Source: Polytrichum commune | Lineage: Eukaryota > Streptophyta > Polytrichopsida > Polytrichales > Polytrichaceae | Direction of reading: 5' to 3' | DNA: 64,000 nucleotides | NCBI GenBank assembly: GCA_950295325.1 | Contig: OX485809.1 | Coordinates: 37,949,081 to 38,013,080 of the forward strand | In this document: in pieces, positions 36,095 to 47,740 of the stretch | How positions within the stretch are numbered: position 1 is the first letter of the stretch | Layout: the number at the start of each line of letters is the position of its first letter | Translations under genes and position numbers: made by a program | Notes under the pieces: generated by a model | Database searches by the model: none | What the model saw: only the letters and a program-made list of their open reading frames with translations | What the model was told of the DNA's origin: nothing

Positions 36095-37293
36095 GCACAT
36101 GTTGTTACAAAATTCTATTGTATTGAAATTACAAAAAAATACAAACAAAAACTTTCACAATTTCAACTTTGTGATATATGGAACCAACAACAAAAATTCA
36201 ATGGCCAAATTACTTGACTATCACTTATCCATGTAGTTTCTTACAAAAAGTAAGCACGTAATCTTAAGTTGTTGGTAAAAAAAATAAGCTTATGATGATA
36301 TATTACAATGTTGGTATAAAAAAATCAAAGGTAGAACAATAGTTTTAAAGTTAGAAAATTACGAGTATATCATACCACCATGTCATTTAATTGGGCCAAT
36401 TTGTCAACCCTTCATATTTCTACATATCAATATGACATTATCCCAATCAATTTCTTCAATAAGAAGTTCACTCCAATGCATCAAGTGGTTTCAATGCCAA
36501 ACAAGCTTGTAGATGGCTCTTGATCAAATTTTTCTTGGAGATATCTCACTCTCACATAATTTACACTAGAATGTAATACTAGCACTCATTGTCAAAGTTT
36601 GTGTAAGCTTGGCCAATTGGTGAACCACTCACGGTAGCATAGTCTTAATGGGCTTCATCGTTTGTCCCCTTGATAAACACCTCACAACATGAATTTGTAG
36701 CACAACCAAAGGATCTTGTGCAAACTCCTTCATTGAGTTGTTCAACTTTCGTCTATGATTTGATGAGTGACCCACCCACATGTAGGCCTAGTGAGCAGAA
36801 TATAAAATCTCAATAACTATGGCGTATCTCTAGTAACATGACTTTCTAGTTGCCAAAGTCTCTTTGCCTGTGAAGAGGGGACACGGGCAAAGTGCGGAAG
36901 GTTGGTTGGGGCATGATTTGGGCTACGGTGAAAATGTTTTACATTGAACTAAGGTAAGTAGGTCTTAAACGGACAATTTTCTTTGCACCCCCATTTCTCG
37001 TAAAATATGAAACACGCATTTAGTGCAAGATGATTATCAAATCCAACTCCTGCCCGTAGTCACTTTCCTCAAATAAATTGGAGTTTTTATGAATATCCTT
37101 CATTGTCAAAGTGGAAATTCTTTGAGTTATTACATGGCCATATAGGCTACCTCTCTATTTAAAGTTGATTGTTGATTGTTGTATCTAGAAACGTTAACAA
37201 ACTTTGAAGACGTTGGCAATTTCTTTTCAACACATGGTTTTTTGGGTGTCTATTCTTAGATTTACACCCAATCATACACCACTCAAATATAAA
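35108..37293. other. Intergenic, no gene recognised
   Basis: Includes an (AT)n microsatellite at about 36061-36090 and a repeat (35,700-35,920) shared with 22,090-22,330. No supportable coding frame. Confidence 0.35.
36061..36090. repeat. (AT)n microsatellite
   Basis: About 15 uninterrupted AT dinucleotides. Confidence 0.9.
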
Positions 37294-38900
37294 GAGATGC
37301 ATGTGTTATTCTGTTACTTTCTTTATTCATACACCTATATTTTATTGCTTTGTGATTCGATGAGAATGAAATAACCAACATAGTCACCAGAAGACACATA
37401 TGTGAAAGAGATTGGACAAAAACTTTAATTTGTTTATTAACTACTCCACACTCAATAGTGAACACAGATGGGAGACTCATGAAATCATTTAAGGGATCAA
37501 CAAGCAATGTGCAAATAACCATGGTCCATAACCACATCGGATACTTGTTGATGCACCATAGTCGATTTGCCAATGTGTGAGGCCAAACCCACCACCCTTA
37601 AGCGTCCTAGTCCGGGTGATGGTTTTGAGAATCACATTCACTTCATAACACCATAATGTGAATTGCTATGTGGCTCCCATGTCCAAGGTACTCACTTCAT
37701 CGTAACTCAACTTACTTTATTATTTGGAGCCTCTTGGCTCGTGGTGGAAGTTGATTTTTCAAGGGTCCAACCCGCAGCCTTGGCCACACATGCCCTTAAA
37801 GAGATTCTCCTTGCACCCTTTAGCCTAACCTCCTTTGTCTTGCCATCGCGGGGGTCCTCCACCTTCTCCATTGATTATGTATGTGATTTATTTCAACCAA
37901 AAGACTGCAAGTGTTTAAAAACACTCACCTCAATGGTCCATCATTAATACATTCAAAAAGTCACACACAACCCTACCTAGTCTAATGAATCCCAACCCTT
38001 TCCTAAGATCTAGGATGGCCTACAATAGTCTAGTGTGATTTAAATTAATTTTCGGGCTAAACAACTAAGTTGCTAGGCCTTGTTTAATTACTTGCACTCC
38101 CACAGGGTCAGCTGGCACTTGTGCTGGCTTTGGCTACAGAACTGGTTACTGTGCTGGCTTCGGCCCTGAACTGGTTACTGTGTTGGCTTCGGCCCTGAAT
38201 CAGCTATGAGCTGCCCTCAATAAGCAACCCTAGGTGCTAATCAAGCATTCAACTAACACCCTTCTTTCTGCACTTAGCAAAAATGAACTAACTTACCCCG
38301 CTAATGAACTAATCTAACACACAACTACTCTAAGAGCTACTTAATCCACACACCTTGTCTCAAGCTCTAAGAGCTCCCCCCCTTGAGAGATAATGAGAGA
38401 GAGCAAAAATGAGAGAGGGAAGCCTTAAGTAGCAAAGAGAGAGAGAGGTCATGAGGTAAGGATAGGGTGAGAGGATTAGCACCTCCAATCACAACCCCTT
38501 AATCCCTTCCTTCTAAGTAGGGACTCATTCCATCCACAAAGCTCTTACATTCCTAAATCAACAAGGTGGATCCTAATGTGGGCATTTAACCCGCGGAGCT
38601 CACCTTGCCTCACCTTACTCCATACTCACCTAGTCAAGGCATCACTTATTGAACTTAAACCTTGAAACAATCACACAACACCACCTAATGTCCAAACTTA
38701 AATCCACACCACACTTCACTCTTTTTATATTTTTGTGAACAATCATAACACTTCAAAGTCTAACTAAAATTGGTTTCAAAGAGTTAATCACCACATGTGG
38801 GCACCATTTTGGGCTCACACAATGGAACAAAAGTCATGTTATGTAAACCTATTCGATAGAAGTTGGAGAACATGAAAAACAAATAGAACGCCCACATCCC
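37294..38900. mobile_element. GGTATG..GTGTTATTC element, copy 3, apparently interrupted
   Basis: The first ~240 bp (GATGCATGTGTTATTCTGTT through about 37,540) and the last ~60 bp (GAAGTTGGAGAACATGAAAA through 38,900) match the two ends of the 370-bp element at 51393-51762. The extra ~1.25 kb between them is therefore read as a later insertion. It contains the 29-bp minisatellite at 38117-38208. A 94-codon frame at 37663-37947 has no recognisable product. Confidence 0.45.
38117..38208 (+). repeat. 29-bp minisatellite, ~3 units
   Basis: Units of the form TGTGCTGGCTTCGGCCCTGA followed by ACTGGTTAC are repeated head to tail about three times with a few substitutions. Confidence 0.8.
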
Positions 38901-38970
38901 TTAGTTGCATGTTTTAGAACAATGTGCCCAATTAAGCAAAAAGTCTACCTTCTCATCCTTTTTCAAAATA

Positions 38971-39444
38971 CACCCTAAACTTTGTAATATCAATCTCCAT
39001 AATGTCACACACTCTCTAATATCCCAAAACCCTAGGGAACATATGTTCGTAGTTCAAATCTGACTCCATACCATCACATTTCTCTCCCTTATATGACAAA
39101 TTTTGTCATTAATGCACACCACCAAAGAAGTCAACCACACCCTTGCATTGCGCCATGTGTCAACATGTGGAATGTCACCTTCTTCTTCTTCTTCTTCTTC
39201 TACTTGTTAAATGTTGATGCATGTGTCCGCCACATCACCCGGGAAGGCCAAGTGGAGTGGACCACACTTGTGTAGGTGACAGGGGAACGAATTCAAATTG
39301 TCCTCACATCTCCTTTGTGTTATTCCATAATGTCATATGCTACACTAATTTTATAATATCACACATCCATGTTAACACTACAAAACTCCGTAATATCACG
39401 TGCACTTTGGTTGCCACAGGTGTGATACTACGGAGTTTAGAGTG
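38971..39444 (+). mobile_element. Mariner/Stowaway-like MITE, copy 2
   Basis: This 474-bp element has ends CACCCTAAACTTTGTAATAT and, complemented, CACTCTAAACTCCGTAGTAT. It is flanked by TA (38969-38970, 39445-39446). It is highly similar to 24891-25371 throughout, including the (TTC)n tract. Confidence 0.75.
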
Positions 39445-39759
39445 TACATGGAAGGGTAGAGGGACAAAGACAAACTGTTTTTGGGACCCACAGCTTTTCT
39501 GATTTGATGTCCGGGACCTGAACTGTTTCCAGATTTTAGGTTTTGAGACTTTTTCCAAATTTTTATTGTTGTCGTAGTCATCGTCATCAATTGAACGTTT
39601 GGGAACTTGTAGGATGACAAAAGGAAAAAAAATCAGTAAAATCAACTTACTACAGTACACTAAATATATCGTATTTACTGTCACTTACTAGTTGGAATAA
39701 TACGTGATATACAGTAAATGATTGTAGCATTGTGTAATTTCTAATATCAAGTGACCTAA

Positions 39760-40615
39760 GTGGTTGTTTACACCATGGACCATGAAGTAGTCTCAAGACT
39801 ATAAAATATGCGATTGGCTATTGAACTCATATCGGGACCATTTCGGTTTACACCAAGAGAAAAATGTTAGAGTGACCATGAAGTTCGAGGTCCCCAAAAG
39901 ACGTATTTTTAAAGCCTACATTATCCACTGACATGGTCCAACATGTATTGCCGTGGGAGAGGCAAAAGAGGTGTTCTAGTAGAAAAAAGACAAGGGCCCA
40001 TGGTAGAGAAATATTGTTAAAAAAATAATTTAATGAAATTTTTTTGGGAGAGAGAAGACAAACACAAGAGAAGACAAAAGCATGGTCAAACTTGGTTTTT
40101 ATTGTTATTATTAATTTATAAATTTAATAAAATTTCCGAAACTGCCTTTCTTGGACATATATTAAAAAAATAAGCACATTCATTTTTTGGTGCATGGTCA
40201 TCATTCCTTTTAGTCCACATTCAGTTTACACCTAATAAGGGGTCCAAAGACTTTGTAAACTGATATTATCTAAGAAACCGGACCACGGAAAAGGCCATCT
40301 TCGATGGCGCATGGTGTAGAGCGGGTGGGTCTAAATACCCCCATCGAGCGTGGCTTGGAGGCCAGGTTCAGTGGGGTTCATTTTTCTGGCCCTCCCCGTT
40401 TTGGCCCCTTGGGGATTTTTTTTGGTTTTTTTTTGCTAAATTTGGGTCCTGCGGCCCCAAATTACTCTAGGAAGCCCCCTATGAGATCAAGTAAGGCCCC
40501 ACCCAATTAAAAAAATAGGGGGCAGGTTTTACCCCACCCCTGCCACCCCCTCCCGAATCTGGCCTCCGAGCCACGCTTGATGGGGGTATTTAGACAGATC
40601 CGTGTAGAGCGGCCC
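39760..40615 (+). mobile_element. Nonautonomous PIF/Harbinger derivative carrying a nested MITE
   Basis: It starts GTGGTTGTTTACACCATGGA after TAA (39757-39759) and ends GAGCGGCCC before TAA (40616-40618). Both flanks of the Harbinger family are therefore preserved. Subterminal regions match 22760-23697 and the ends of 14972-20424. Its 3' terminal repeat is split by the 279-bp Mutator-like element at 40323-40601. Confidence 0.8.
40323..40601. mobile_element. Mutator-like MITE nested in a Harbinger terminus, 279 bp
   Basis: The ends are GGGTGGGTCTAAATACCCCC and, complemented, GGATCTGTCTAAATACCCCC, with ~45 bp of inverted similarity. The element is flanked by a perfect 9-bp duplication GTGTAGAGC (40314-40322, 40602-40610), the length typical of Mutator-like elements. 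It must be younger than the Harbinger derivative it interrupts. No coding frame. Confidence 0.85.
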
Positions 40616-40618
40616 TAA

Positions 40619-41880
40619 ACACAATACATGTAGTAGTGTAGTTCCCGCTTGTTCGTTCGTTTGTTCATTCATTCCCTCATGCATCGATGGTTGTTGGAGG
40701 GTGGCCATGAAATGAAGAGGAGAGCAAGCAAGGGCAGTAATGAGGGGCGTCGCCTTTACTCCCACTAGCTGAGCCAGCCATTTATTAGCCTACCACTCTT
40801 GTAGGCGGGGCTGGCTTAATTAAGAGCCCGAAAGCGCCCGCAGCCACAAGTAAGTCATCAGGGCCGGACTCTAGTGTGACGATGATCAGTACTACACTAT
40901 GACCAAAAGTTAGTTGGCCAGATATGGCTGCGGCAGGTGGGCTAATCTTGCGAGATTTGCTGCCTCCACCAAGCTTCAGAGGCGATGCAGGGATCCTCCA
41001 TGTGCTGCTATCTAATGCACCTCGCTCATGCCATCTCTAACTTTTAGCAGCACCCCATCTTGCATACCATACTTAGAATGTGCGCACTGTTCTCGGTGCC
41101 AAACCACAGCTTTCGGGAACAAGTTAAGGCTCGCTGATTTTCGGTAGCGGATGGGGTTAGATGACTCATGATTCTAGGCTGGGTGCTTCTTGAGACTGTA
41201 GGTGGAATCTAGGTTGTCTGTGGATCTTCAGACTCATCAAGTTTGGACTAAACTTAGTGTTCCGGATTTCCATGACTATGTAGTGGGCTTTTCGGTGCGG
41301 TAGTACTGTAGTTTATCACAAGTGTTTGGGACACAGTAGCCCTGGATATCATCATCCGAAGGTGGTATCAGCAATTTGGAGCATTGAGAGATCATGCGGC
41401 AGACTCGCCTGATTAAAATTGAGGTAACTTACAGATCAGTCTGCAGGTTGATGAGTTGAAAGCCGAGTGTCGGTGTTTACCACTGATACGGGGAGGCTGG
41501 AATGAGAAAACATTGGCATTGGGCGGGAGGAGCAGCATCAGCAGCCTCCTCACCAAGTTTCGGAGCCATTGCAGGAATTGATCCCCGCTTTCGCCGCCCC
41601 GCTTTTCATTCTAACTGGATTTGATGCGGGGCTCGTCACTGTTTTCCAGTGGATGTGGATGGACTTTAAGATAAGTGTCGCCGAGGGGTGGGTTTCCAAC
41701 GGTGGGTTTGTTTTGATTGATGTTGGGCTGATTTGAGAGTGGGAGTGAGAGTGAGAGGGAGGCATGTGGTGGTGCAAGTGTTGTTGCAATGTGGGGTTAC
41801 GGGAGCTACCGGAGGTGAAGGAGTGATCAGGGACACACAACAGATTAAATTCTGGGTGAGGGATTGTTAGACCCGGAGCG
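40619..41880 (+). promoter_or_regulatory. Upstream region of the DUF688-like gene
   Basis: A transposon-poor stretch between the last TE and the start codon at 41881. It probably contains the promoter and 5' UTR of the DUF688-like gene. I could not pick a TATA box or transcription start with confidence. Confidence 0.4.
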
Positions 41881-44800
41881 ATGGGAGGATACAACAATGT
41901 GAGTGTGCAGGCGACAAATCCAGCTGCGCTGGAGAGCACAAGTAGCTCGAAAGGTTCGAATGCTCCTCTGCGACGAAACAGCTCAGGGAAAGTGTGGCGA
42001 AGCTCGAAGAAGCGTGTGTGTGTGGAAGGCTCCGATCTCATGGAATTCTTCTCCATCAATGTGCCTGCAATTGAGAATCCCTCGTTCATGGGGGCTGCTG
42101 CTGGGGACTCGGTGAAGAATGTGAAGTCTAGGTCATCATCACCGTTGCAGAGATCGGTGACAGCAGGGGTGCCCTCAAATCACTTCGGGGGGTTAGGTGG
42201 GACCAGCTTCCGGTCTGAGGACAGCGAGAGCTGCCTGGCCTTGTGGGAGGAGCCGAAGCAGGAAACAACTGTTGTGTACAGTGGCGAATCGGGATGGTTG
42301 AAGCTGGGATCGCAATCACCGTGGCGAGAGTCGGTGAGCAATGCGGTTCGCAAGTTCGAGAGCTTGTCGCAGGCTGTGGTGGGAAACAACAACAACAATA
42401 GTAATAATAATAATAACAAGGAGAAGCAGCTGCGGAGCTCATGGCGAACCGCCTCCTCCTCTTCGCCTCATCACCCTAACAACAGCAGCAGCAGCCCTCG
42501 TGCTTCTTTTCAAGACAGAGCTTCATTGAAGTTGGTTGGGGGGCCCCGATCACCCTGGCGAGACTTGATGACTTCGTCTTCTTCATCATCACCATCATCA
42601 TCATCTCCGAGGAGGTCCAGTGTCAATCTTGCGGAGGGTGCTGGGATTCCATCCACGTTGTCACGTCTCTCGCCCAGCTGTGAGCTCAACAATGCTAACA
42701 ATGATGCTACTGCCGCGGAAGCTCCGAAGCGAGCAGAGTTTCCGATTGCAAACGATGGGAGAATTAGGGAGAACAAGGATGAAGCGGCGGACGTGGCAAC
42801 AATTGCGAAAGCTGTGACTGTGATTCCATCGATGCAAAAGTTAGGAGGAGGTAGTTGTAGTGGAACGGACTGGACGGTTCCAGTGAGGATGCCAGCGATG
42901 GGGGCGGAAGCGGGTGAGGAAGCTTGTCAAAGTGAGGAGAATAAGAATTGCAATTTGGGGGGAGATGATGTTGTTGGTAGTAGTTCGAACAAGTGTTCGA
43001 AGGAGGTTAGGTCAGAGGATGAGACACCGCTGCGAGCTAGTGGGGCTATTCCTTTTGCTTGGGAAGACAAGCCTGGGACACCGAAGACGATTGCTGCGGC
43101 AGCCGAGCGAGCATTGTCGAGGAAATTCTCGAAGAACAGCGTGGAAGATTGTGTCGATCGTGGCGATTGTTCGGGGCCATTGAAAAGGTCGAGGTCCATG
43201 GACGAAGCTTTGTTCGGTGACTGCGCGAGCGAATTGTTGCAGGGCGGAGGAGGACAGCAGCAAGCCTACCCCTACCCCTTCTACGCAGGGAGCTTGACTC
43301 CGCAGCCGGTAAGCCACCGGTACTACCAGCAGATGAACAGCTTGAAAACTCGGTGCAGCTCCCGCTGTGGCTCGATTGATGGAGTTCGAGATGCAAGTGG
43401 GATAGATTTGGTGGCCTCGTCGGCTGCCAAGTTTCTGGAGGACGAGGGATGCCCATCCCCTGCTTTGGCACCCATCAAGACAGCAGGATCCGTGCCATTC
43501 CAGTGGGAAGAAGCTCCGGGTAAACCCTTGAAGGTTGATGACCAAACCCTGACCTCCGAATGCCAAAGCACACTCCAGCTTCCTCCTCGTCTTGCAGCAG
43601 CCTGCAATTCTCGCCACTCACCCTTGGTTGGGTTTTACAAGAGAGCTTCCCCTCAACACCAGGTCCAGAGCAAGGTTGTTCGCACTCCCAGGATGATGGT
43701 GAGGACCATGGAACCTGCCACGCTGATTAAGTCCAAATCTGTGGGTGAGGCCAGGAGGAGCCCTTTCCGCAAGGAATTGGAAGCCGCAAACCTTGTTAAT
43801 GTTGTGAAAAGATTGAACCTTCTTGCTGCAGCAGGGGACAGTACCAATTTGCCTTGCTCACCAACTAGCATCTTGCATGGCCCGGATGATTGTAGCCAGC
43901 CATCATCTTCTTCGAATCCTTCCTTGAGCTCGGAGTGCAATCTGCCCCTGATTGTAGCCACACCGAATTCCTTGTCTCGCTCCAGCTCTCACTCTAGCCT
44001 GTCGTTCGACTCGATGGAGAATGACTCTGACTTGATTAGCCCACCCTCCAGCCTCAGATCTCCGCTCCATGTGAACAAGACACGCAAGGATCATGGCAAC
44101 AATTACGAGCACGATGGCACACCCGAAAGCGTGAAAGCTTTACTCAAAATCTGCAAGAGTGGGAGCCGGTGGGTGAAAACCAAAAGGCAGCCGCCAAACA
44201 AGTTGGGCACAATCTACAGCCCCGAGGTTTGGTCACAATCTCCCAAACCAAGTGCAGCAACCAAAAAATCTCCTGGAGTAGTGTTGTTGAAGCAATCTTT
44301 GTTGCAACAGAAGAAGAAGTCGCCTTACGTGATGCCATCGGTTCTGTCTCCAAGCCGAGCTCCGAATCCAGACTTCTCAGCCCGCCTTGGTGGACGATTC
44401 TCTCCCCTCAAGGATCGATTGGTCTCTCGAAGCGATGCGAATGTGGAACCCCAATTCCAGTTTAGCTCTTGTGCTTCCCGAATCCTGCAGGACGACATGG
44501 GCGACCGATCTCCTGCGTACACCGCCACATTGGAGCTTCTGTCACCTGTCCACCGAACTTACACCAAGAGGAAAGTGCAAGCCAAGTCCAAGGTCCGAGC
44601 TGGCAGGCGATCCTCCAGAGGATTCCGACTGCGAACCCAATTCCTTGTGAGCATCTGTTGTTATTGCACTCCCTATTAGAACAGTTGCTTCCAAATCACT
44701 TCTAAGACTTCTAATGGCTTGATGATTTTTTCTTTCACAAAGAAGGGAAACATGCTTGGAATGAGGGCATTGAGAGGAATTCTTGATACAATTTGTGTTA

Positions 44801-45791
44801 CAATTTGTGTTACAATTTGTGTTTGAATTAAGAAAAGATTTGCAATTTCAAATGTCATTCTTAGAACAAATAAGAAGCCATTAATCTAACCAGGGGTCAC
44901 CATCCAGGTTTAATCCATTTTTCTAAGGATCTTCTTAGAAATGATTTAGCAGCTCCAAATCAAGTTCTAAAGGTGACCCCTATGAGTGCTCCAGATAAGT
45001 TGCTCGGGAGTGCATGGTCGATCGATTGGAGATCATTGCCCATGTTTGCTCATCCCTCAGGGATTTGACTTATTCCTGACACTTTTTCTCTATGCAATTT
45101 GTATGTGCAGGTTCCCATGAGCAAAGCTTTGAAGAGATTCCTTGCATGGTGTGCTTGCTGTAGCTGCCCTAAGAAACTTAGGGTGATGAAACCGAAGTCA
45201 CCTTACCATCATGGCGACTACACACTCTCCCCTGCAGACTTCAGGTTCTGTAAGGTAACAATCATAACTCATCCATCTAACTTCCATTATGCTGGAATTG
45301 CAATCTCACATGCCTTCTTTTTAACTCTGATATTGCCACCAGCGTGAATTACAGTGTTGGCTTCATTTTTGAGATGGTCAAATTCTACATGTAGTCCCAA
45401 AACAGGTACTACGAGAATTAAAGGGGTCCTAAAGACTACTGCCTCTTTTTGAAGGTGAACACCTTGAATGAATGAATGAATGAACAAACAAACATGCATG
45501 GACAAGCTGGCCTACACCCATCTCCCCCAGGGGCAAGCCCCTACTTCCCACATGTTTGGTTGAAAATATCCGGGTGACCCAGATACCCCCACTATGATTG
45601 GGTGGACCATATGTGGTAGGGTGCACCGAAAATCAAGTGCTAGGAAGGTCACCCATCCAAATGCTTATTCCAGCCTTAAGGTGGCTTAACTTCAGGTTTT
45701 GATGAGATCTGAATCTGGATTTTGGCATCATTTTGTTTTGTCAATTGTGAATCTAAACTTCTAACATTTTTGCATTTGACAGCCAAACTGA
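41881..45791 (+). CDS. DUF688-like protein, three exons, 972 aa (model)
   Basis: Proposed exons are 41881-44646, 45111-45254 and 45783-45791. Introns are GT-AG (donors CCTT|GTGAGC and TAAG|GTAACA; acceptors TGTGCAG and TTGACAG), all phase 0. The product is 972 residues, Ser/Asn/Pro-rich and probably largely disordered. It carries two copies of the hallmark W-E-x-x-P-G motif: AIPFAWEDKPGTPK (about residues 389-402) and SVPFQWEEAPGKP (about 537-549). It also has several SPWR or SPFR motifs and a basic, Cys-rich end (FLAWCACCSCPKK). Long (AAC/AAT)n and (TCA)n tracts encode Asn and Ser runs. The plant family is poorly understood and I assign no biochemical role. The last exon encodes only Pro-Asn-stop and is the least certain part. 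The gene converges with the F-box gene. Confidence 0.85.
44785..44823. repeat. 12-bp tandem repeat in intron 1 of the DUF688-like gene
   Basis: Three head-to-tail copies of ACAATTTGTGTT, about 140 bp after the donor site. No function is implied. Confidence 0.8.
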
Positions 45792-47740
45792 GGACCAGGA
45801 GCTCGTGGTGTATGTACTACTCCCAAAGCTTTGCCATCATGTAAAGCAATGAGGCTGAAGGTTCAGCTTTAAGTAAGAAAATTTGGGTTTTTGAAGTTTA
45901 TCAGTCGACATTCCAAGTTCCAACATCATTCTTCACAAGTGTTTATCCTTCGGCAACAAAGTGTTCCACCTGGAATTCTTCTTCAGCACATGCTATATAT
46001 GTGTTGTTGTGGGTTAAAAGAAATACTCACCTTCTGTAAGCTTTCAAGTGGCGACCCAAGATGTGAAGGAAACTGCCTGATCCTGTGCCATTACCTGAGC
46101 CCTTCCAGCCAGAAGCAATCCAACATACAGCACTGACATTGTACAATAGTGAAGTAGCATGGAAGAGGGCGGTGTACAAATCTTTGGTCACAACAGAGAA
46201 GAGGTTTTATCCTTAGAAATTTTGATACAGAACATGATGCTTTGAACAAAGGTGTCTATATATGAAATTACAACAAAAATTGTAGGTACTGCTTCTCTGC
46301 CTCCTCTACCTTATCTCCACCAGACTTCTTTCTTGTAAGTATCCAGACGTTCTTGTCAATTGCAACATTTCAATTTTCTATTCTACAGATTAGAGTTAAA
46401 ATTTAATATCACAATGACACGTGCAAGTCTCAAGATGTTCACAGGATCTCCGGCCAGCTTGGTTGAGTATCACAAAGCGCTCACTGAGGCCAGTCAGAGA
46501 AGAATTTTGAGCCTGAAGGAAGTGGGGTAGGTTGTTTAGGTGATTCGGATTAGATCAATGGCCTGCTGAAGTATTTGCATTCAAAGTGTCAAACCATAAA
46601 CAAAGTATATGTTTGCGTAGTGTTGAGATGACATGGTTGATGTACACACATGCTTGAAAGAGTCCTCAAAATAGAGGGTCTGTAATTTTGTTTTTCTTTA
46701 AAAAAAAAAATTGCAAACTACAGCAACATCATGTAAGTTGATGCTTATGAGGCTTCATTCAGAGTGTTGTTTAGTAGTTACCAATGCACATCCTGGTTTT
46801 TGGAAGCTTGACATCAAGAACTCAAGGATGCTTTTGCTGAGGACATCAATGGAGCCTTTTTGAAGTAACTTATCAATTTGGATCTTCTTTGGATGTTTGA
46901 TTTCAACAACCAAAGCACTTAGGTGCTTTGGTTGGTGGCACCCAAGTGCCCAAATCAATGGTCCATTTATAAATCAATGAATGTATCACATTTATTCCAA
47001 AGTCACAAGAAATGTTGCTGAGCATCAGTTGGATTATGGTGTTCACATTGTCGGTATTGCAGAAAAAATTACAGTTTCACGAGGAACCAAAATGGCCTTT
47101 TATGTGAGGATACTGACCCAATCCTGAACTATATCTGAGGTCTACCAGCCTAAAAGCCTATATGGCACTGGCAAGCAAGATCTAAAGGCCTGTATACAAA
47201 AGCTTCAAGTGACAACTACAAGAAGATTCAGAATGAGCTAAATCTTAACAAAGGTGGTTAAAAAAAGAAGGTCGTTCAGTCTGGTGACACTTTGGACCCT
47301 AATTTCTCATCATTTTTCCAGGCAAATCATCTATCCTGTGAAGCATTTTCAACATGTGAAATGCCAACAAGAAAGGACTATGTGTAAAAGGAATTGATGA
47401 AAGTTGGTGACCCATGCGTCTTGGCAAGCTTGTAGCTTGAATTCAGGCATCCTCCATCAGGAAGGAAACTTGCAAAACAAAACTACAACTAACTACAAAC
47501 ATTCTTTCTGGTCACAATACATCAGAGTGTGTTTCTTAAGGCTGACATGTGAATAGGCAAGGTTCAGATTTTGATGTGTTATGTGCAGGAGATGAGGTGC
47601 AGTCATCATGTTTAGAATAATAACCTCTGGCTCACTATTGATGATTAATGTTAAAATCATAGCTTTCTCTAGTTCTTTGCTAGCTGATGTTACAAACTCT
47701 ACTTGTTTGTGAAAGAATTTGGCGGTTTCATCTTAAATTG
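45792..47740. other. Region between convergent genes (3' UTRs and spacer)
   Basis: It lies between the two stop codons. No transposon ends were identified. It presumably contains both 3' UTRs; polyadenylation sites could not be fixed. Short frames (for example 45891-46136, 46958-46755) have no recognisable product. Confidence 0.4.

Noticed and set aside
41550..42089. 179-codon minus-strand frame overlapping the DUF688-like start
   Set aside because: It is antisense to the well-supported coding exon and has low-complexity content and no recognisable domain.
43012..43617. 201-codon minus-strand frame within the DUF688-like exon
   Set aside because: It is a shadow frame of GC-rich coding sequence with no domain.
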